NCBI GenBank assembly: GCA_034664005.1
Contig: JAXDIL010000118.1
Coordinates: forward strand, 1 to 64,000
DNA length: 64,000 nucleotides
DNA from: JACVRW01 sp034664005
GTDB taxonomy: Bacteria; Actinomycetota; Thermoleophilia; Solirubrobacterales; Thermoleophilaceae
Direction: 5' to 3'
The notes under the pieces were generated by a model. It saw nothing but the letters and a program-made list of their open reading frames with translations, made no database searches and was not told the origin of the DNA. The stretch's first letter is position 1. Each line of letters opens with the position of its first letter. The translations under genes and the position numbers were made by a program. Shown here in pieces: positions 42,500 to 51,309 of the stretch.

Positions 42500-42730
42500 A
42501 TGGGCAAGGACCAGCACGTCGTCAAGCGAGATGAGGGGTGGGCGGTGCGCGGTGAGGGGAACTCACGGGACACCTCGCTGCATCCCACCCAGGCGGAGGC
42601 GATTGACGCTGGCCGCGATATCGCGCGCAACCAGCACTCGGAGCTGGTCATCCATGACCGTCAGGGACGCATCCGGGATAGCGACTCGTACGGGAATGAC
42701 CCCAACCCGCCGAAGGACCGCCGCCACTGA
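42500..42730 (+). CDS. DUF2188 family small protein
   Basis: A 76-residue protein (MGKDQHVVKRDEGWAVRGEG at the start, then TQAEAIDAGRDIARNQHSEL and HDRQGRIRDSDSYGNDP) matching the DUF2188 fold, a small beta-alpha domain common in bacteria and on mobile elements. ATG at 42500 has ggagg 8 bases upstream. The gene directly precedes rmuC with a 29-base gap and is likely co-transcribed with it. The biochemical role is unknown. Confidence 0.8.
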   Translation: MGKDQHVVKRDEGWAVRGEGNSRDTSLHPTQAEAIDAGRDIARNQHSELVIHDRQGRIRDSDSYGNDPNPPKDRRH

Positions 42731-42759
42731 GCGCCGGCGGGCTCGCAAGGAGAGAAACG

Positions 42760-44292
42760 ATGAACGCAGGCTGGCTCTTGTTGGGAATCATCATCGGGGT
42801 GGCCCTGGGCCTTCCGCTCGTGCGAGCGTTGTTCCGCTCCCGCACGGAGACCGCGCAGGCTGAGCGAGACGGTGCCCATGCCGCAGCCGAGCAGGTGGCG
42901 GCCGAGCGAGACCGGGCGGTCGGGCGCTGCCAAGAGCTGGAGGAGGCGGTCGACGAGAAAACAGCGCGCTGCGGAGAGCTGGAGCGCGAGAAGCTCCGCG
43001 TAGAGGCTGCCCTTAAGGAGCAGCTCGCGGGCGTGACAAGCACGCTGGAGGCCGAGCGTGCCGCTCACGAGGAGAAGGTCGTCGCGCTGACGGCGCTCGG
43101 CGACGATTTTCTCGCGCGCGTGGCCCAGACCGCCGGGTCGGCGTTCCAAGGGCAGGGCAAGCATTTCGTCGAGCTCATGAAGGCCGAGTGGGGGAAGGCC
43201 AAGGCGGAGTCCGACGCCGACCTCGCTCAGCGCCAGAAGGCCGTCGAGGATGTTGTGAAGCCGCTGCAGGAGTCGGTCGGCGTCATCACTCGCCGCATGG
43301 AGGAGATTGACCGTGGCCATCGCCAGGCGAACACGCAGCTTGGGGAACAGCTTCGGGCGCTAGTGGAGAGCGAGAAGGACCTCCGCGGCGAGACCGGTGC
43401 GCTCTCCCGCGCTTTGCGGCAGCCGCAAACCCGCGGCCGGTGGGGCGAGCTCCACCTGGAGCGGGCGGTCGAGCTCGCCGGCATGGTCGAGCACGTCGAC
43501 TTCGAGCGCCAGTCGAGCGTCGTCGACGACGGTGCCGTGCTGCGGCCGGACGTGGTCGTGACCTTGCCGAAAGGAAAGCACCTGGTGGTCGATGCCAAGG
43601 CGCCCATCCACTCCTTCTTCGATGCCGGTGAGACGGCAGACGACGAAGCGCATGAGGCACGGATGAAGCTGTACGCCCGTGGCCTTCGGGCTCACGTCAA
43701 GAAGCTGGCGGCGAAGCAGTACTGGTCGCAGTTCGAGTCCTCGCCGGAGCTCGTGCTCATGTACCTCCCTGGGGAGCATCTGCTGAGCGCGGCGGCCCAA
43801 GTGGATTCGGCGCTCATCGAGGACGCGGTGCGCCAGCGAGTGCACATCGTGACCCCGACGACCATGATGGTCACGCTGCGGACCGTCGCCTGCGCTTGGC
43901 AGCAGGAACGCGTCGCCGAGGACGCCCGAGCCGTCGCTCGGGAAGGTCAGCTCATCTATGAGCGTCTCGACAAGTTCCTCTCGCTGTTCGGGAAGCTTGG
44001 GGCCGCGCTGAACCGGACCGTCGGGGCCTACAACGAGGTGGTCGGCTCGGGCGAACGTCGCCTACTGCCAGCCGTCCGCCGGCTCGCCCAGCGGGGAGTC
44101 GTCAACTCCACCAAGGAGCTGCCTGAGCTGACGCCCGTCGACCGACGGGCAGCCGAACTCCAAGCCGGAGAGTTCGTCGAGGGCAGCGCCGAGGAGTTGG
44201 CGGTGCCCGACACTGCTCCACCTCCTCCGGAGGAGGAGGCCGAACCTGGCGAGACTTCGGAGGAGGGTCAGTCCGAAACCGAGGCTGCCTGA
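42760..44292 (+). CDS. RmuC-like DNA recombination/nuclease-related protein
   Basis: A 510-residue RmuC-family protein: an N-terminal membrane anchor (WLLLGIIIGVALGLPLV), a long coiled coil (about 30-190), and the RmuC domain with QTRGRWGELHLERAVELAGM, VVVTLPKGKHLVVDAKAPIH and ELVLMYLPGE. The LRPDVVV...VDAKAP segment supplies the D...DAK core of a PD-(D/E)XK-like fold. E. coli RmuC limits inversion at short repeats. An acidic C-terminal tail follows. It is the last gene before attachment copy B, so it may be island cargo or a recombination modifier. Confidence 0.88.
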   Translation: MNAGWLLLGIIIGVALGLPLVRALFRSRTETAQAERDGAHAAAEQVAAERDRAVGRCQELEEAVDEKTARCGELEREKLRVEAALKEQLAGVTSTLEAERAAHEEKVVALTALGDDFLARVAQTAGSAFQGQGKHFVELMKAEWGKAKAESDADLAQRQKAVEDVVKPLQESVGVITRRMEEIDRGHRQANTQLGEQLRALVESEKDLRGETGALSRALRQPQTRGRWGELHLERAVELAGMVEHVDFERQSSVVDDGAVLRPDVVVTLPKGKHLVVDAKAPIHSFFDAGETADDEAHEARMKLYARGLRAHVKKLAAKQYWSQFESSPELVLMYLPGEHLLSAAAQVDSALIEDAVRQRVHIVTPTTMMVTLRTVACAWQQERVAEDARAVAREGQLIYERLDKFLSLFGKLGAALNRTVGAYNEVVGSGERRLLPAVRRLAQRGVVNSTKELPELTPVDRRAAELQAGEFVEGSAEELAVPDTAPPPPEEEAEPGETSEEGQSETEAA

Positions 44293-44312
44293 GCCTCGGT
44301 GGCGCGGTCAAG

Positions 44313-44342
44313 TTTGGGGATAGAGCCCGCGCCATCCCCAAA
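44313..44342 (+). terminator. Hairpin downstream of rmuC
   Basis: tttggggat (44313-44321) pairs perfectly with atccccaaa (44334-44342) across a 12-base loop, 20 bases after the rmuC stop. It is followed by a C-rich rather than T-rich run, so its strength as an intrinsic terminator is uncertain. Confidence 0.5.
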
Positions 44343-44436
44343 ACCCCCGGATAAGTACGTGGTTCCGTGGGCATTCTCCCGCCGAGGCGCGCAAAGTTCC
44401 GCTTGGTAGAGCGGTTTGAGCCCAACGGGCGCTTAT

Positions 44437-44479
44437 ATCGCACCCAGGAGGCCGCCGGTTCGAGTCCGGCTAGCTCCAT
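44437..44479 (+). repeat. att-type direct repeat, copy B
   Basis: 43 bases identical to the anticodon-loop-to-3'-end part of tRNA-Ala(CGC). The bases upstream do not complete a tRNA: the 5' acceptor strand is missing. A D-arm-like hairpin (ccgc-ttggtaga-gcgg) lies at 44399-44414. This is the junction between islands I and II. Confidence 0.92.
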
Positions 44480-44513
44480 TAAGGCGCCCCGCGGCGACGT
44501 CTGATCGTCATTC

Positions 44514-47500
44514 TCAGGCCGCCGAGGCAGGCCGACCCGCGAGCGCCTGCTCGGCTCGGGCCAGCAGTGGCTTCGCGCCGAGGTCGGCCAGGATCGTCCG
44601 CGCCTCGTCGATGAAGGGGATCGATTCGCCGGCCCGGTCGGTCTCGAGCAACAGCTCGCCTCGAGCGAGCAGCACCTTGGCCAGCTCGTAGGGGTAGCCC
44701 AGCTCGCGCATTAGCGCGATCGCAGCGTCCAGGCGCTCCTCGGCCGCGGCGATGTCTCCCCGCCTGCCCGCCAGCAATCCCGCGAAGCGCGCGGCCTCAC
44801 CCTGCATCAGGGGCGTCGCCTGCGCGGGAGCGAGCTGCTCGACGAGCTCGACCAGCTCCTCGAGGGCGGCCACGTCCTCGAGCTCCCAGGCGGCCTCCCC
44901 GGCCGCGATGTAGGCGTTGCGACGCGTCTCCGGGTTGGGAACCCGCACCACCTCGCGCAGGATCTCGAAGGCCTCCGCTGTACGCCCGTTCGCGCTGGCC
45001 GCCGCGCCCTGCCCGAGCCTGATCACGTTCCGCACCTGCGTATCCGGGCTCTCGGCGCTTCCCGCCGGTGGGTCGAGCGCGTTGAGCGCGTCGAGCTCGC
45101 CGCGCGCCGCGGCCACGAACGCGTACAGGGCAAACAGCTCCGCGGAGCTGCTGACGTCCTCCGGGTGCTCGTTCAACAGCGGCTCGCAGAGCTCGGCGAG
45201 CTCGTCCCAGCGACCGAGTACGAAGAGGACCGCGCACTTGCCCGCGACCAGCAGCGCCTCCCAGGGACGGTCGCCGCGCGCGCGGGCCGCGGCGTGGCCG
45301 CGGTCGTAGTGCTCGAGCGCGTCGTGCGCGTGATCCGCCCCCAGCAGCATGACCGCAAGGTTGTTGTGGGCCCGCATCACCACCTGCTGCAGATCGTGCT
45401 CAGTAGCCAGGTGGAGGCCCCGCTCGAGCAGCGCCTTCCCCTCCTCGAGACGCGATTGGAAGTTGAGCGTCGTCCCGCGCGTGACAAGCGCTCCCGCGAT
45501 CCGCTCCCAATCCTGGAGCGGCTCGGCGATGACGAGGGCCTCCTGAGTTGCGGCCAGCGCCTTGTCGATGTCATCTCGAAGGAAGTACAAGCGCCCCAGC
45601 TCATGCAGAGCCGCTGCCCGCTCGGCGTCCGGCTCGACCAGGTCGGCGAGCGCGCGCTCCAACAGGCCGACGGCGTCGTCGAGGCGGTCGATGCTCACGA
45701 ACACGTCCGCGAGCACCCCGGTCGCGCCCGCAACGGCGGACTTGTTCCCGGCGGCCTCGTACAGCTCAATCGCCGCGTCGAGCCGCTCGCGCGCGGCCAC
45801 CTGGTCGGCGGCCAGCCAGGCGGCGCGCCCGGCCTGCTCGAGCAGCCGGGCCCTCGTCGCGTCGTCCTCGGCGAGCTCCGTGGCCCGGTCGTACGCACGT
45901 TGGGCATCCCGCCCGAGCGCCAGCGAGGCCGCTCGCTGGCCCGCCTCGATGAGGGTGTCGCGCGCCAGCCCGCGGATCTCCCGGACGTCGGCGGCGTCCG
46001 GATCCGCCCGCGCGGCGTCGAGCAGGTGCGTCGCGACCACGTCGGCGAGCTCGCCGGTCTCGCTGCCCCGGACCTCCTGTAGGTAGCGGGCCGCGGCGAG
46101 ATGCAGCTCCTTGCGGTCGCGCCGCGCGAGCGTCCCGTACGCGATCGTCCGCAACAGCCCCTGGACGAACGCGAACTGGCCGCGCTCGGACGAGAAGCGG
46201 TCGTCGTTGAAGATCAGGATCTGCTTCGCGACTAGCCCGTGAAGAACGCGCTCGACGTCGGCCTGCGGGCGCTCGACGAGCTCCGCGAGACCCGCCGCGA
46301 AGAACGACTGCCCCAGGACCGCAGCCGCCTGGAGGAGTGAGCGCTCGCCGGCATCCAGGCCGTCGAGCCGCGCCGCTACGAGCGCGTGCAGGGTCTCCGG
46401 GACGTCGAGCTCCTCGATGTCGCCGCGCACGGCGTAGCGCTGGCCCTCCTGGGCGAGCAGGCCGCGGTCGAGCAGCATGCGCACGGTTTCCACGGCGTAG
46501 AGCGGCACACCCTCCGCTCGCTCCAGGATGCGGCCCGCAAGTTCCTCGGGCAGGCCGGGCACGAGCCCTTCGAGCAGCTCGTCCATGTGCTCGTCTGACA
46601 GCGGCTCGAGCTGGAGGAAGTCCTTCCATCCGGGCCGCATGTCGACCAGCTCCGGCCGGCCGAGCGCGAGGATGAAGATCGGGAACTCAGCGGACCACTC
46701 GAGCAGGTAGTCGAGGAAGTCGAGGAGGCCGGAGTCCGCCCACTGGAGGTCCTCGAAGACCATGACCACGGGGTCGATCGCCGCAAGGCGCTCGAAGAAC
46801 AGCCGCCAGCCCGAGAAGAGGTCGGCGCGGTCCGGTGCGGTTCGGACCTCCAGGCCGAGCAGGTGGGCCAGGCGCGGCTCCACCAGGCGGCGTTCCCGCT
46901 CGTCGAGCACGTACTGCCCCACCGCGTCGTGCAGCTTGGTCCTCGCGACCGTGGGGTCCTCCTCGTCCACTATCCCCGCACGGGCCCGGATCATCTCTGC
47001 GAGCGCCCAGTACGCGACGCCATCGCCGTAGGAGAGACAGCGGCCGCGGTGCCAGAAGACGCGCGCCTGCAGGCCGTCGACCTGCTTGTCGAACTCCCAC
47101 AGCAGCCGCGACTTCCCCGTGCCGGCCTCGCCCACCACCGGCACGAGCTGAGCTCTGTGATCCGCGCGGGTCGACTCGAGCGCGTCCACGATCAAGTCCA
47201 GCTCGCGCTCGCGACCGACGAAGGGTGCCTCGAGCCCGGGCCTGCGTCCGACCCCTCCCATGGTGGCGACCACGCGCAGGGCGGTCCACGTCTTGATCGG
47301 TTGGTCGCGCCCCTTTACCTGGTGCGTTCCGGCGTCCTCGTAGGCGATCGCCGCCTCGGTCGCGGCGCGGGTGACGTCGTCGACCAGCACGGCACCGGGT
47401 TCTGCGATCGACTGCAGGCGCGAGGCGGCGTTGACGGAGTCGCCGAGCACCATCCCCTCGCCCTGAGCCGCGAGGTCGACCGCCGCCGAGCCGGTCAGGA

Positions 47501-47993
47501 CGCCGGCGCGGACCTTCAGGTCGGGCATCCCGGCTTCGGCGCCGAGCGCGCCCACCGCCTGCGTCAGCGCGAGCGCCGCCCTGACCGCCCGCTCCGCATC
47601 GTCCTCGCGGGCAACCGGCGTCCCCCACACCGCCATGACCGCGTCGCCGATGAACTTCTCGACCGTGCCTCCGTAGCGCTCGATCAGGGTCCGGCTGCGG
47701 TCGAAGTAACGCGACAGCAGCTCGCGGACCTCCTCCGCATCGAGGCGTTCCGAGAGCGTCGTGAAGCCGACCAGATCCGCGAACAGGATCGAGACCAGCC
47801 TTCGCTCAGGGGTGGCCGCAGACCGGCTGGGCGCCGGCTCGACGCCGAGCGCCGTGCCGCACGACCCGCAGTAGCGGTCGCCGGGCGCGTTCGCAGTTCC
47901 ACAGCTGGGGCAGCTGAGCTCGAGGGGGCTGCCGCACTGCGAGCAGAAGCGATGCCCGCCCGAGTTCTCCGCTCCGCAAGAACCGCAGATCAT
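44514..47993 (-). CDS. Zinc-ribbon class III nucleotide cyclase with AAA/STAND ATPase and TPR-like domain
   Basis: A 1159-residue protein. Residues 1-50 hold paired zinc-ribbon motifs (CGSC/CSQC and CPSC/CGSC). Residues about 66-240 form a class III cyclase with metal Asp in LFADLVGF (D73) and KFIGDAVMAVWG (K113, D117), base-recognition D185 and transition-state N188/R192 in LGDSVNAASRL, so all catalytic residues look present. Then an ATPase with Walker A GEAGTGKS (about 288) and VMVFEDLQWAD, and a long helical-repeat C-terminus. ATG at 47993 (MICGSC) is chosen because upstream residues overlap the divergent gene. It would make cAMP or cGMP, possibly controlled by the ATPase/TPR part. It is divergent from the CNB-domain transporter by only 52 bases. 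Confidence 0.88.
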   Translation of the reverse strand: MICGSCGAENSGGHRFCSQCGSPLELSCPSCGTANAPGDRYCGSCGTALGVEPAPSRSAATPERRLVSILFADLVGFTTLSERLDAEEVRELLSRYFDRSRTLIERYGGTVEKFIGDAVMAVWGTPVAREDDAERAVRAALALTQAVGALGAEAGMPDLKVRAGVLTGSAAVDLAAQGEGMVLGDSVNAASRLQSIAEPGAVLVDDVTRAATEAAIAYEDAGTHQVKGRDQPIKTWTALRVVATMGGVGRRPGLEAPFVGRERELDLIVDALESTRADHRAQLVPVVGEAGTGKSRLLWEFDKQVDGLQARVFWHRGRCLSYGDGVAYWALAEMIRARAGIVDEEDPTVARTKLHDAVGQYVLDERERRLVEPRLAHLLGLEVRTAPDRADLFSGWRLFFERLAAIDPVVMVFEDLQWADSGLLDFLDYLLEWSAEFPIFILALGRPELVDMRPGWKDFLQLEPLSDEHMDELLEGLVPGLPEELAGRILERAEGVPLYAVETVRMLLDRGLLAQEGQRYAVRGDIEELDVPETLHALVAARLDGLDAGERSLLQAAAVLGQSFFAAGLAELVERPQADVERVLHGLVAKQILIFNDDRFSSERGQFAFVQGLLRTIAYGTLARRDRKELHLAAARYLQEVRGSETGELADVVATHLLDAARADPDAADVREIRGLARDTLIEAGQRAASLALGRDAQRAYDRATELAEDDATRARLLEQAGRAAWLAADQVAARERLDAAIELYEAAGNKSAVAGATGVLADVFVSIDRLDDAVGLLERALADLVEPDAERAAALHELGRLYFLRDDIDKALAATQEALVIAEPLQDWERIAGALVTRGTTLNFQSRLEEGKALLERGLHLATEHDLQQVVMRAHNNLAVMLLGADHAHDALEHYDRGHAAARARGDRPWEALLVAGKCAVLFVLGRWDELAELCEPLLNEHPEDVSSSAELFALYAFVAAARGELDALNALDPPAGSAESPDTQVRNVIRLGQGAAASANGRTAEAFEILREVVRVPNPETRRNAYIAAGEAAWELEDVAALEELVELVEQLAPAQATPLMQGEAARFAGLLAGRRGDIAAAEERLDAAIALMRELGYPYELAKVLLARGELLLETDRAGESIPFIDEARTILADLGAKPLLARAEQALAGRPASAA

Positions 47994-48045
47994 CGTGTTC
48001 GCAACATACTCGCGGCGACGGGGTTCCGCATAGGATCGCTCCCGG

Positions 48046-49758
48046 ATGAAGGCGTGGGGTTCGGGCCATCGGGAGGTGCTGCGCGTACGCGACCTGCGGC
48101 TCCTGTTCGGGGGCCTCGCCGTGTCCGCCACCGGCTCCTGGGCCTACAACGTCGCCCTGCTGGCGTTCGTCTTCGAGCAGACACACTCGCTGAGCTGGGT
48201 TGGCGCGGCAGGTCTCGCCCGATTCGTGCCTGCGCTGTTGTTCAGCTCCTACGGCGGGGTCGTGGCCGAGCGCTTCGACCGAATTCGGGTGATGATCGGA
48301 TCCGACCTGCTCTGCTGCGCCTGGCAGAGCGGCCTCGCGGTCACGGCCGCACTCGGCGGTCCGGTCGAGCTGGCGCTCGTCTTCTCGGCGCTGACCGCGA
48401 TCTGCAACACGCCCTACAACCCCGCGGTTGCCGCGACGATCCCGGAGCTCGCCGACGAGGACCGGCTCGTGGCGGCGAACGCGCTCAACAGCACCATCGA
48501 GAACCTGGTCGTCGTCGTCGGTCCCGCCATCGGCGCCGTCGTGCTGGCGCTCGGGTCGCCCGCGCTGACGTTCGCCATCGACGCGGCGAGCTTCGCCGTC
48601 TCCGCCCTGATCGTGTCGCGCATCCGGATGCGCAGCCGTCCCGTCGACGTCACCGAGGGCGGCGAGGTCGGCGCGTTGCGGCAAATGGCGGTGGGGCTCC
48701 GGGCAATCACGGAGTCGACCGCGGCGCGGACGCTGGTCGCCTACAGCGTCCTGGTCTCGTTCGTCTACGGGACGGACACCGTCCTGTTCGTGGCCGTCTC
48801 GGACGCGCGGCTCGGGACCGGCGCGGAGGGCTTCGGCTATCTGCTCGCCGGCCTTGGCATCGGCGGCGTGCTCGTCGCCGGGGTACTCGATCGGCTGGCC
48901 GCGTCGGGGCGGCTCGCCCGGCTCATCGTGATCGGGACCGCGCTCTACTGCCTGCCCACGGCACTGCTCGCGGTCGTACACGCGCCGGCGCTGGCCTTCG
49001 CAATCCAGGTGGTGCGCGGGGGGGCGACGCTCGTGGTCGACGTCCTCGCGATCACCGCGCTCCAGCGCGCGGTGAGCTCGGAGTTGATGGCGCGCGTCTT
49101 CGGCGTCTTCTTCGCCCTGGTTCTGACGGCGATCTCGATCGGTGCAGTGATCACCCCACCGATAGTCGACGGCCTCGGGCTCAACGCCGCGCTCGTGGTG
49201 CTCGCCGTGGCCCCCACGCTGCTCGGCCTTGCCTGCTATCCGGTGCTGGCCGCGCTCGACCGCCAGGCCGCCGGTCTGCTCGCGGTCCTCGCGCCTCGGA
49301 TCGCGGTGCTCGAGCGACTGTCGATCTTTGCCGGGGCCGGCCGGCCCGCGCTTGAGCGGCTGGCGTCAGCCGCCGAGGAGGTCGACGTGGCGCCCGGCGA
49401 CGCGATCGTCCGCGAGGGCGAGCCCGCAGAGGCCATCTTCGTGCTCGTCGAAGGCCGGGTCGAGGTGACCTCCCGCGGCGAGGCCGGAGGCGAGCCGGCG
49501 GTCCTGCGCGAGATGGAGCCCGGTACCTACTTCGGTGAGATCGGGGTGCTCGAGGGCATCCCGCGAACGGCGACAGTGACCGCCATCGAGCGCTGCCAAT
49601 GTCTGCGGATCGAGGGCGACGCCTTCCTGGCGGCGATCACCGCGGGGCCGACGGCCACCACGTTGCTGGAAGACGCCCGCTCGCGGTTGGGTCGGACGCA
49701 CCCGTCACGGCGCGTCACCTTCGAGCCGCCGGTGGGCGCCCCCACTGGCGAGCGGTGA
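48046..49758 (+). CDS. MFS transporter fused to a C-terminal cyclic-nucleotide-binding (CNB) domain
   Basis: A 570-residue protein. Residues about 10-415 are a major-facilitator permease with roughly 12 helices, of the drug-exporter type (WAYNVALLAFVFEQTHSLSW, RFVPALLFSSYGGVVAERFD). Residues about 420-535 are a CNB domain with the phosphate-binding cassette FGEIGVLEGIPRTATV, including the Glu and Arg needed to hold a cyclic nucleotide. The start at 48046 faces the divergent cyclase gene. Direct gating of transport by the neighbouring cyclase's product is the obvious hypothesis. The transported compound is unknown. Confidence 0.87.
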   Translation: MKAWGSGHREVLRVRDLRLLFGGLAVSATGSWAYNVALLAFVFEQTHSLSWVGAAGLARFVPALLFSSYGGVVAERFDRIRVMIGSDLLCCAWQSGLAVTAALGGPVELALVFSALTAICNTPYNPAVAATIPELADEDRLVAANALNSTIENLVVVVGPAIGAVVLALGSPALTFAIDAASFAVSALIVSRIRMRSRPVDVTEGGEVGALRQMAVGLRAITESTAARTLVAYSVLVSFVYGTDTVLFVAVSDARLGTGAEGFGYLLAGLGIGGVLVAGVLDRLAASGRLARLIVIGTALYCLPTALLAVVHAPALAFAIQVVRGGATLVVDVLAITALQRAVSSELMARVFGVFFALVLTAISIGAVITPPIVDGLGLNAALVVLAVAPTLLGLACYPVLAALDRQAAGLLAVLAPRIAVLERLSIFAGAGRPALERLASAAEEVDVAPGDAIVREGEPAEAIFVLVEGRVEVTSRGEAGGEPAVLREMEPGTYFGEIGVLEGIPRTATVTAIERCQCLRIEGDAFLAAITAGPTATTLLEDARSRLGRTHPSRRVTFEPPVGAPTGER

Positions 49759-49778
49759 GGTGCCGCAGTCGACGAGGT

Positions 49779-49801
49779 CGGTTCGAGTCCGGCTAGCTCC
49801 A
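49779..49801 (+). repeat. att-type repeat, partial copy D
   Basis: 23 bases identical to the T-arm and 3' acceptor end of tRNA-Ala(CGC). The anticodon-side half of the repeat is absent. It lies 20 bases after the stop of the CNB transporter and may be the remnant of an older island boundary. Confidence 0.75.
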
Positions 49802-49840
49802 CTGAAGAGGGCGTGAGCAGCTCGACCACGAGTGGGGCAG

Positions 49841-51172
49841 CTAGACCCGAAACCTGACCTTGGTCGAGCCCTGTGCGGTCGTCGGTGGGGTGTTGTTGCC
49901 GTCTGCCCTGACACGGTTGACGTACCTGCCGGTGCGCGCGTTCCGCCAAATCCGGGTGGTGACCCTGTAGGTCCTCGTCGCCCCGGCCGCGAGCGTGCCC
50001 ACTTGCCAGACGCGCTTACCGGGGGTGAGGCTGCCGCCGGCGCGGGTCTTGAACCTGGCGCCCTTGCGTAGGCGGTCGGTCACTGAGACTCCAGAGGCGG
50101 CACGATCGCCGCAGTTCTTCACGACGATGGTCCATCTGACCAAGCCGCCTTGGCGCACGCTGCGGCGGCTGGCGCTCTTGGTGACGCACAGGGTCGTCGT
50201 GTCGGCGGCGCCAGTGGGTCCCGCGGGACCGGTCGGACCGATCGGACCGGTCAGGCCGGTCAGCCCGGTCAAACCCTGGATCCCGTCAAGGCCGTCAGCG
50301 CCAGTCTCACCCTGCGCACCGGCGCCGCCGTCAGCGCCAGTCTCACCCTGCGCGCCGGCGCCGCCGTCAGCGCCAGTGGCGCCGTCAGCGCCGTCAGCGC
50401 CGTCAGCGCCGGCCGGACCGGCAGGACCCGCCGGACCGGGAGGGCCCTGGACGACCTGCGGCTCGGCGCACGCCGTGCGGATCGCGGTCGAGGCCAGGGT
50501 GATGGCGGCGTCGTCGGACAGGAGTCGCCCATTCACGCGGCTGTTCGCCCCCACGGTGATGCCGGCGTCGGCCATCATCGTGCCGGCGAACTTCGCGGTC
50601 GCGCCGATCGTCGTGGCGCCGTTGACTGCCCAGAAGACGTTGCAGGCGTCGGCGCCGCCGACCAGCTTGACCTCAGCGGAGGCACCCATCGACAGCGCTC
50701 CGCCGATCTGGAAGATGAACACGGCGTCCTCGTCGCCCTGAGCGTCCAGCGTCATCGTGCCGCTCGCCGTGAAACCCATCGCGTCACTCGTGCCGTACAC
50801 GCCGGGTGTGAATGACGCGCCCGCAAAGTTAACGCTCCCCATCGGAGCGCTTTCACGCAGCACCGCGTCTCCGTATGCGAGATCGAGACTGTGCTTGGCC
50901 GCATCGGCCTGGGCGTCGCCCAGGTGTGTCTCTCCGAGCACGATCGGCGGGCTGTCGCCGGCCAGGACCGAGGCCGGGAAGCTGCCCAAGTTCTCGGACA
51001 TGGCTGTGGCGCCGTTGCTCGTGACCGAGGGCGCCAGAACCGAGTAGGCCTCGGCGGCGCCGAGGTTGACCCTGGTAGCCGCCAGGGCTGGCCCCGCGGA
51101 GGCGCACGCAAGCAGCGATGCGGTGAAGACTGCAAGGAACAGACGACGGAAGGACAGCTTGAAAGGGGGCAT
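49841..51172 (-). CDS. Secreted ice-binding-like (DUF3494) protein with collagen-like and DUF11-type domains
   Basis: A 443-residue exported protein. It has a signal peptide (LFLAVFTASLLACASAGPALA), then about residues 40-230 a DUF3494 ice-binding-like domain (LGAAEAYSVLAPSVTSNG, GDEDAVFIFQIGGALSMG, NGRLLSDDAAITLAS), then a collagen-like GxY region (about 240-320, GPPGPAGPAGPAGADG and repeats), and a C-terminal DUF11-type beta domain (VVKNCGDRAASGVSVTDRLR). There is no LPXTG or membrane anchor. DUF3494 proteins include true ice-binding proteins and adhesins. The composite architecture favours an extracellular adhesin or cold-protective protein. ATG at 51172. Confidence 0.85.
   Translation of the reverse strand: MPPFKLSFRRLFLAVFTASLLACASAGPALAATRVNLGAAEAYSVLAPSVTSNGATAMSENLGSFPASVLAGDSPPIVLGETHLGDAQADAAKHSLDLAYGDAVLRESAPMGSVNFAGASFTPGVYGTSDAMGFTASGTMTLDAQGDEDAVFIFQIGGALSMGASAEVKLVGGADACNVFWAVNGATTIGATAKFAGTMMADAGITVGANSRVNGRLLSDDAAITLASTAIRTACAEPQVVQGPPGPAGPAGPAGADGADGADGATGADGGAGAQGETGADGGAGAQGETGADGLDGIQGLTGLTGLTGPIGPTGPAGPTGAADTTTLCVTKSASRRSVRQGGLVRWTIVVKNCGDRAASGVSVTDRLRKGARFKTRAGGSLTPGKRVWQVGTLAAGATRTYRVTTRIWRNARTGRYVNRVRADGNNTPPTTAQGSTKVRFRV
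50291..50362 (-). repeat. Two tandem 36-base repeats in the collagen-like region
   Basis: Units 50291-50326 and 50327-50362 differ at a single base and encode 12-residue collagen-like units (GADGGAGAQGET on the minus strand). A third, partial copy follows from 50363. Such in-frame repeats allow length variation of the stalk by slippage. Confidence 0.9.
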
Positions 51173-51309
51173 ACGGGTCCATCGACAGCTCACGGGGCGG
51201 GCCCCTACCTCAAAGTGAGGAACGAACTACGGTACGACGCCTCAGCGAAGGACGGTTCCGCTCGCTCTCGAGCAAAAACGACGCTGGCCGCACACATTCG
51301 CATCCCCGC

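Larger units (their letters stand above)
27349..44479. mobile_element. Genomic island I in tRNA-Ala(CGC), defence cargo
   Basis: Bounded by 43-base direct repeats of the tRNA 3' end (27349-27391 and 44437-44479), spanning about 17 kb. Genes inside are accessory: a type I restriction-modification operon, two extra PD-(D/E)XK-like nucleases, a HEPN/Ymh-like protein, a glycosylase-like protein, a DUF2188 protein, RmuC and several unknowns. By eye the island has more A/T at third codon positions and longer intergenic gaps than its flanks. No integrase, excisionase or relaxase is recognisable, so it is either an integrase-less remnant or mobilised in trans. Confidence 0.82.

Noticed and set aside
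44437..44479. tRNA-Ala gene at attachment copy B (and likewise at copies C and D)
   Set aside because: Only the 3' half of the tRNA is present; no acceptor 5' strand or correct D-arm, so not functional tRNA genes.
47994..48131. A longer N-terminus for the cyclase
   Set aside because: It would overlap the divergent transporter start and adds Arg-rich residues before the zinc-ribbon methionine.
50291..50362. CRISPR-like repeats
   Set aside because: The 36-base units are directly adjacent without spacers and lie in frame in a collagen-like coding region.
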